The position numbers and the translations under genes are program-made. The notes under the pieces are model-generated. The model was not told the origin of the DNA and searched no databases. It saw nothing but the letters and a program-made list of their open reading frames with translations. A stretch of DNA of 5,674 nt, taken from positions 1-5,674 of the forward strand of contig CAYXVE010000109.1 of assembly GCA_964468435.1 (NCBI GenBank), given 5' to 3'. Below are positions 4,699 to 5,674 of this stretch, piece by piece (position 1 is the first letter of the stretch; each line of letters starts with the position of its first letter). Source of the DNA: JBCCTX01 sp964468435 (lineage in GTDB: Bacteria > Bacteroidota > Bacteroidia > J057).

Positions 4699-5674
4699 AT
4701 GACTAGATTTATACAAAACATCAGTCAGCTTGTAAAGACTTATATTCGGTTGGGAATTAAGTCCTCATATGGTGAATTAGATCAGTTGAGAATTAAGTTA
4801 CTCAATATTGATGCGTTACTGGGTTTGATTTTTCCGCCCATCATAGTGTTGATAAGCGAGCTATATCACATTCATGCAAAGGCTATATGGTTGGGTATGA
4901 TGGGATGGATGGTGATTAGCATGATATCTTATGTGCTAAATCGTTTTTACTACCACAACTGGGCCTCTATCTTTATTTTAGCAGGATCTTATGTGATTAT
5001 TGTAGCGTTGAGTATCTCAACTGGGACACAATCTCATATACAGCTATACCTAATAGCCGTTTGTATCAGCGCTTTTACTTACTACTTTCGCTATAAATGG
5101 ATGCCTTTTTTCATCTTTTTCATTTACAACATAACCTTCTTACTATTACAGTCCACACTATTACAGACATCAGAGAATAGTACATTATCAGGCGCTAATT
5201 TTGAAATCATTTTTGGGATGGTATATATATTTGGATATAAAGTATCATTTCTGGTCATTTTATTACTAAAAACTTATCATGCCTACAAACTTAGGGAAAA
5301 GCGATACCAACAGTTATTTGATTCAAATGCGTTAGGCATTATAGAAATGGATGTTTCCAGGATGCAATTATGGATGCATGTACTTCATGATCAGGGGATT
5401 GAGGATTTGGATGAATACATTGATCATCACCCTGACTCTTTCAACCAACTGCTGGAAAAAAGAGAAATACTACACGTCAATGACACATTCTGCAAAATTG
5501 TGGGAGTAAAAGATAAAGCAGAATATCTCGAAAAGTATCATCTTACCATAAATGAAGAAGTGAGGAGACTCTTTTCAGATATCTTAGGGGCAATTTTTGA
5601 TGGCATTACTGCTATCTCATCTGAGATATATGTTTATGACATGGCTGGAAATAGAAAATATTTATATGTAAGTA
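4699..5674 (+). CDS. Membrane-bound PAS-domain protein, probable sensor kinase N-terminus (incomplete)
   Basis: An open frame runs from ATG (4699) to the window end without a stop, giving 325 residues of an unfinished protein. About six hydrophobic membrane segments are visible at roughly residues 40-58, 63-81, 88-106, 113-130, 135-152 and 168-191. After a basic stretch (KLREKR) a PAS domain begins at about residue 200: YQQLFDSNALGIIEMDVS, then the helix-rich insertion (LHDQGIEDLDEYIDHHPDSF), then ILHVNDTFCKIVGVKDKAEYL, and it continues to the edge. The F-S-A/L-GI-E-D start followed by a 'G-DL--Y---HP' insertion and 'VND' is a PAS variant often placed before histidine kinase or GGDEF domains. 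The output domain is not visible, so kinase is a guess from the architecture. There is no signal peptide. It could belong to a two-component system or act in another signalling pathway; the neighbours give no hint of the signal. Confidence 0.8.
   Translation, partial: MTRFIQNISQLVKTYIRLGIKSSYGELDQLRIKLLNIDALLGLIFPPIIVLISELYHIHAKAIWLGMMGWMVISMISYVLNRFYYHNWASIFILAGSYVIIVALSISTGTQSHIQLYLIAVCISAFTYYFRYKWMPFFIFFIYNITFLLLQSTLLQTSENSTLSGANFEIIFGMVYIFGYKVSFLVILLLKTYHAYKLREKRYQQLFDSNALGIIEMDVSRMQLWMHVLHDQGIEDLDEYIDHHPDSFNQLLEKREILHVNDTFCKIVGVKDKAEYLEKYHLTINEEVRRLFSDILGAIFDGITAISSEIYVYDMAGNRKYLYVS

Overview
The window looks like chromosomal DNA of a Bacteroidota bacterium, probably a Cytophagales-type member. 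The reasons are the AT-rich intergenic DNA, start codons without clear Shine-Dalgarno sequences but with A/T-rich leaders, and the type of housekeeping proteins. The lineage is an inference, since no rRNA or other marker is present.

Layout, left to right. Positions 2-229 (+) encode the C-terminal end of a GIY-YIG/MUG113-type nuclease that begins before the window. A 173-base gap follows, holding a hairpin and four closely spaced DnaA-box-like 9-mers. Next is a run of minus-strand genes: a small protein of unknown function (403-639), a NUDIX hydrolase (654-1151), thiamine-monophosphate kinase thiL (1208-2236) and, after a 328-base gap, quinolinate synthase nadA (2565-3566). A 510-base gene-free region (3567-4076) separates these from plus-strand genes: methylglyoxal synthase mgsA (4077-4547) and a membrane protein with a PAS domain (4699 to the window end, incomplete).

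The most notable feature is not a gene. The 510-base gap where gene direction switches has a 51-base tract of 92% A+T, an 8-bp AT-only tandem repeat, several palindromes and many 9-mers close to the DnaA-box consensus TTWTNCACA. Similar clusters occur in three other non-coding gaps to the left (363-405, 1178-1197, 2414-2554), often as same-direction boxes spaced 11-12 bp. Together with gene orientation pointing away from the gap on both sides, this suggests a replication origin (oriC) with an unusually spread-out set of DnaA sites. dnaA itself is not in the window.

The genes do not form a single pathway. thiL makes thiamine diphosphate, nadA makes the NAD precursor quinolinate, and mgsA converts dihydroxyacetone phosphate to methylglyoxal. 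nadA and mgsA, which flank the putative origin, both consume dihydroxyacetone phosphate. The NUDIX gene and the small gene are 14 bp apart and probably cotranscribed, possibly with thiL, whose stop lies 56 bp upstream of the NUDIX start. nadA is probably a separate transcription unit.
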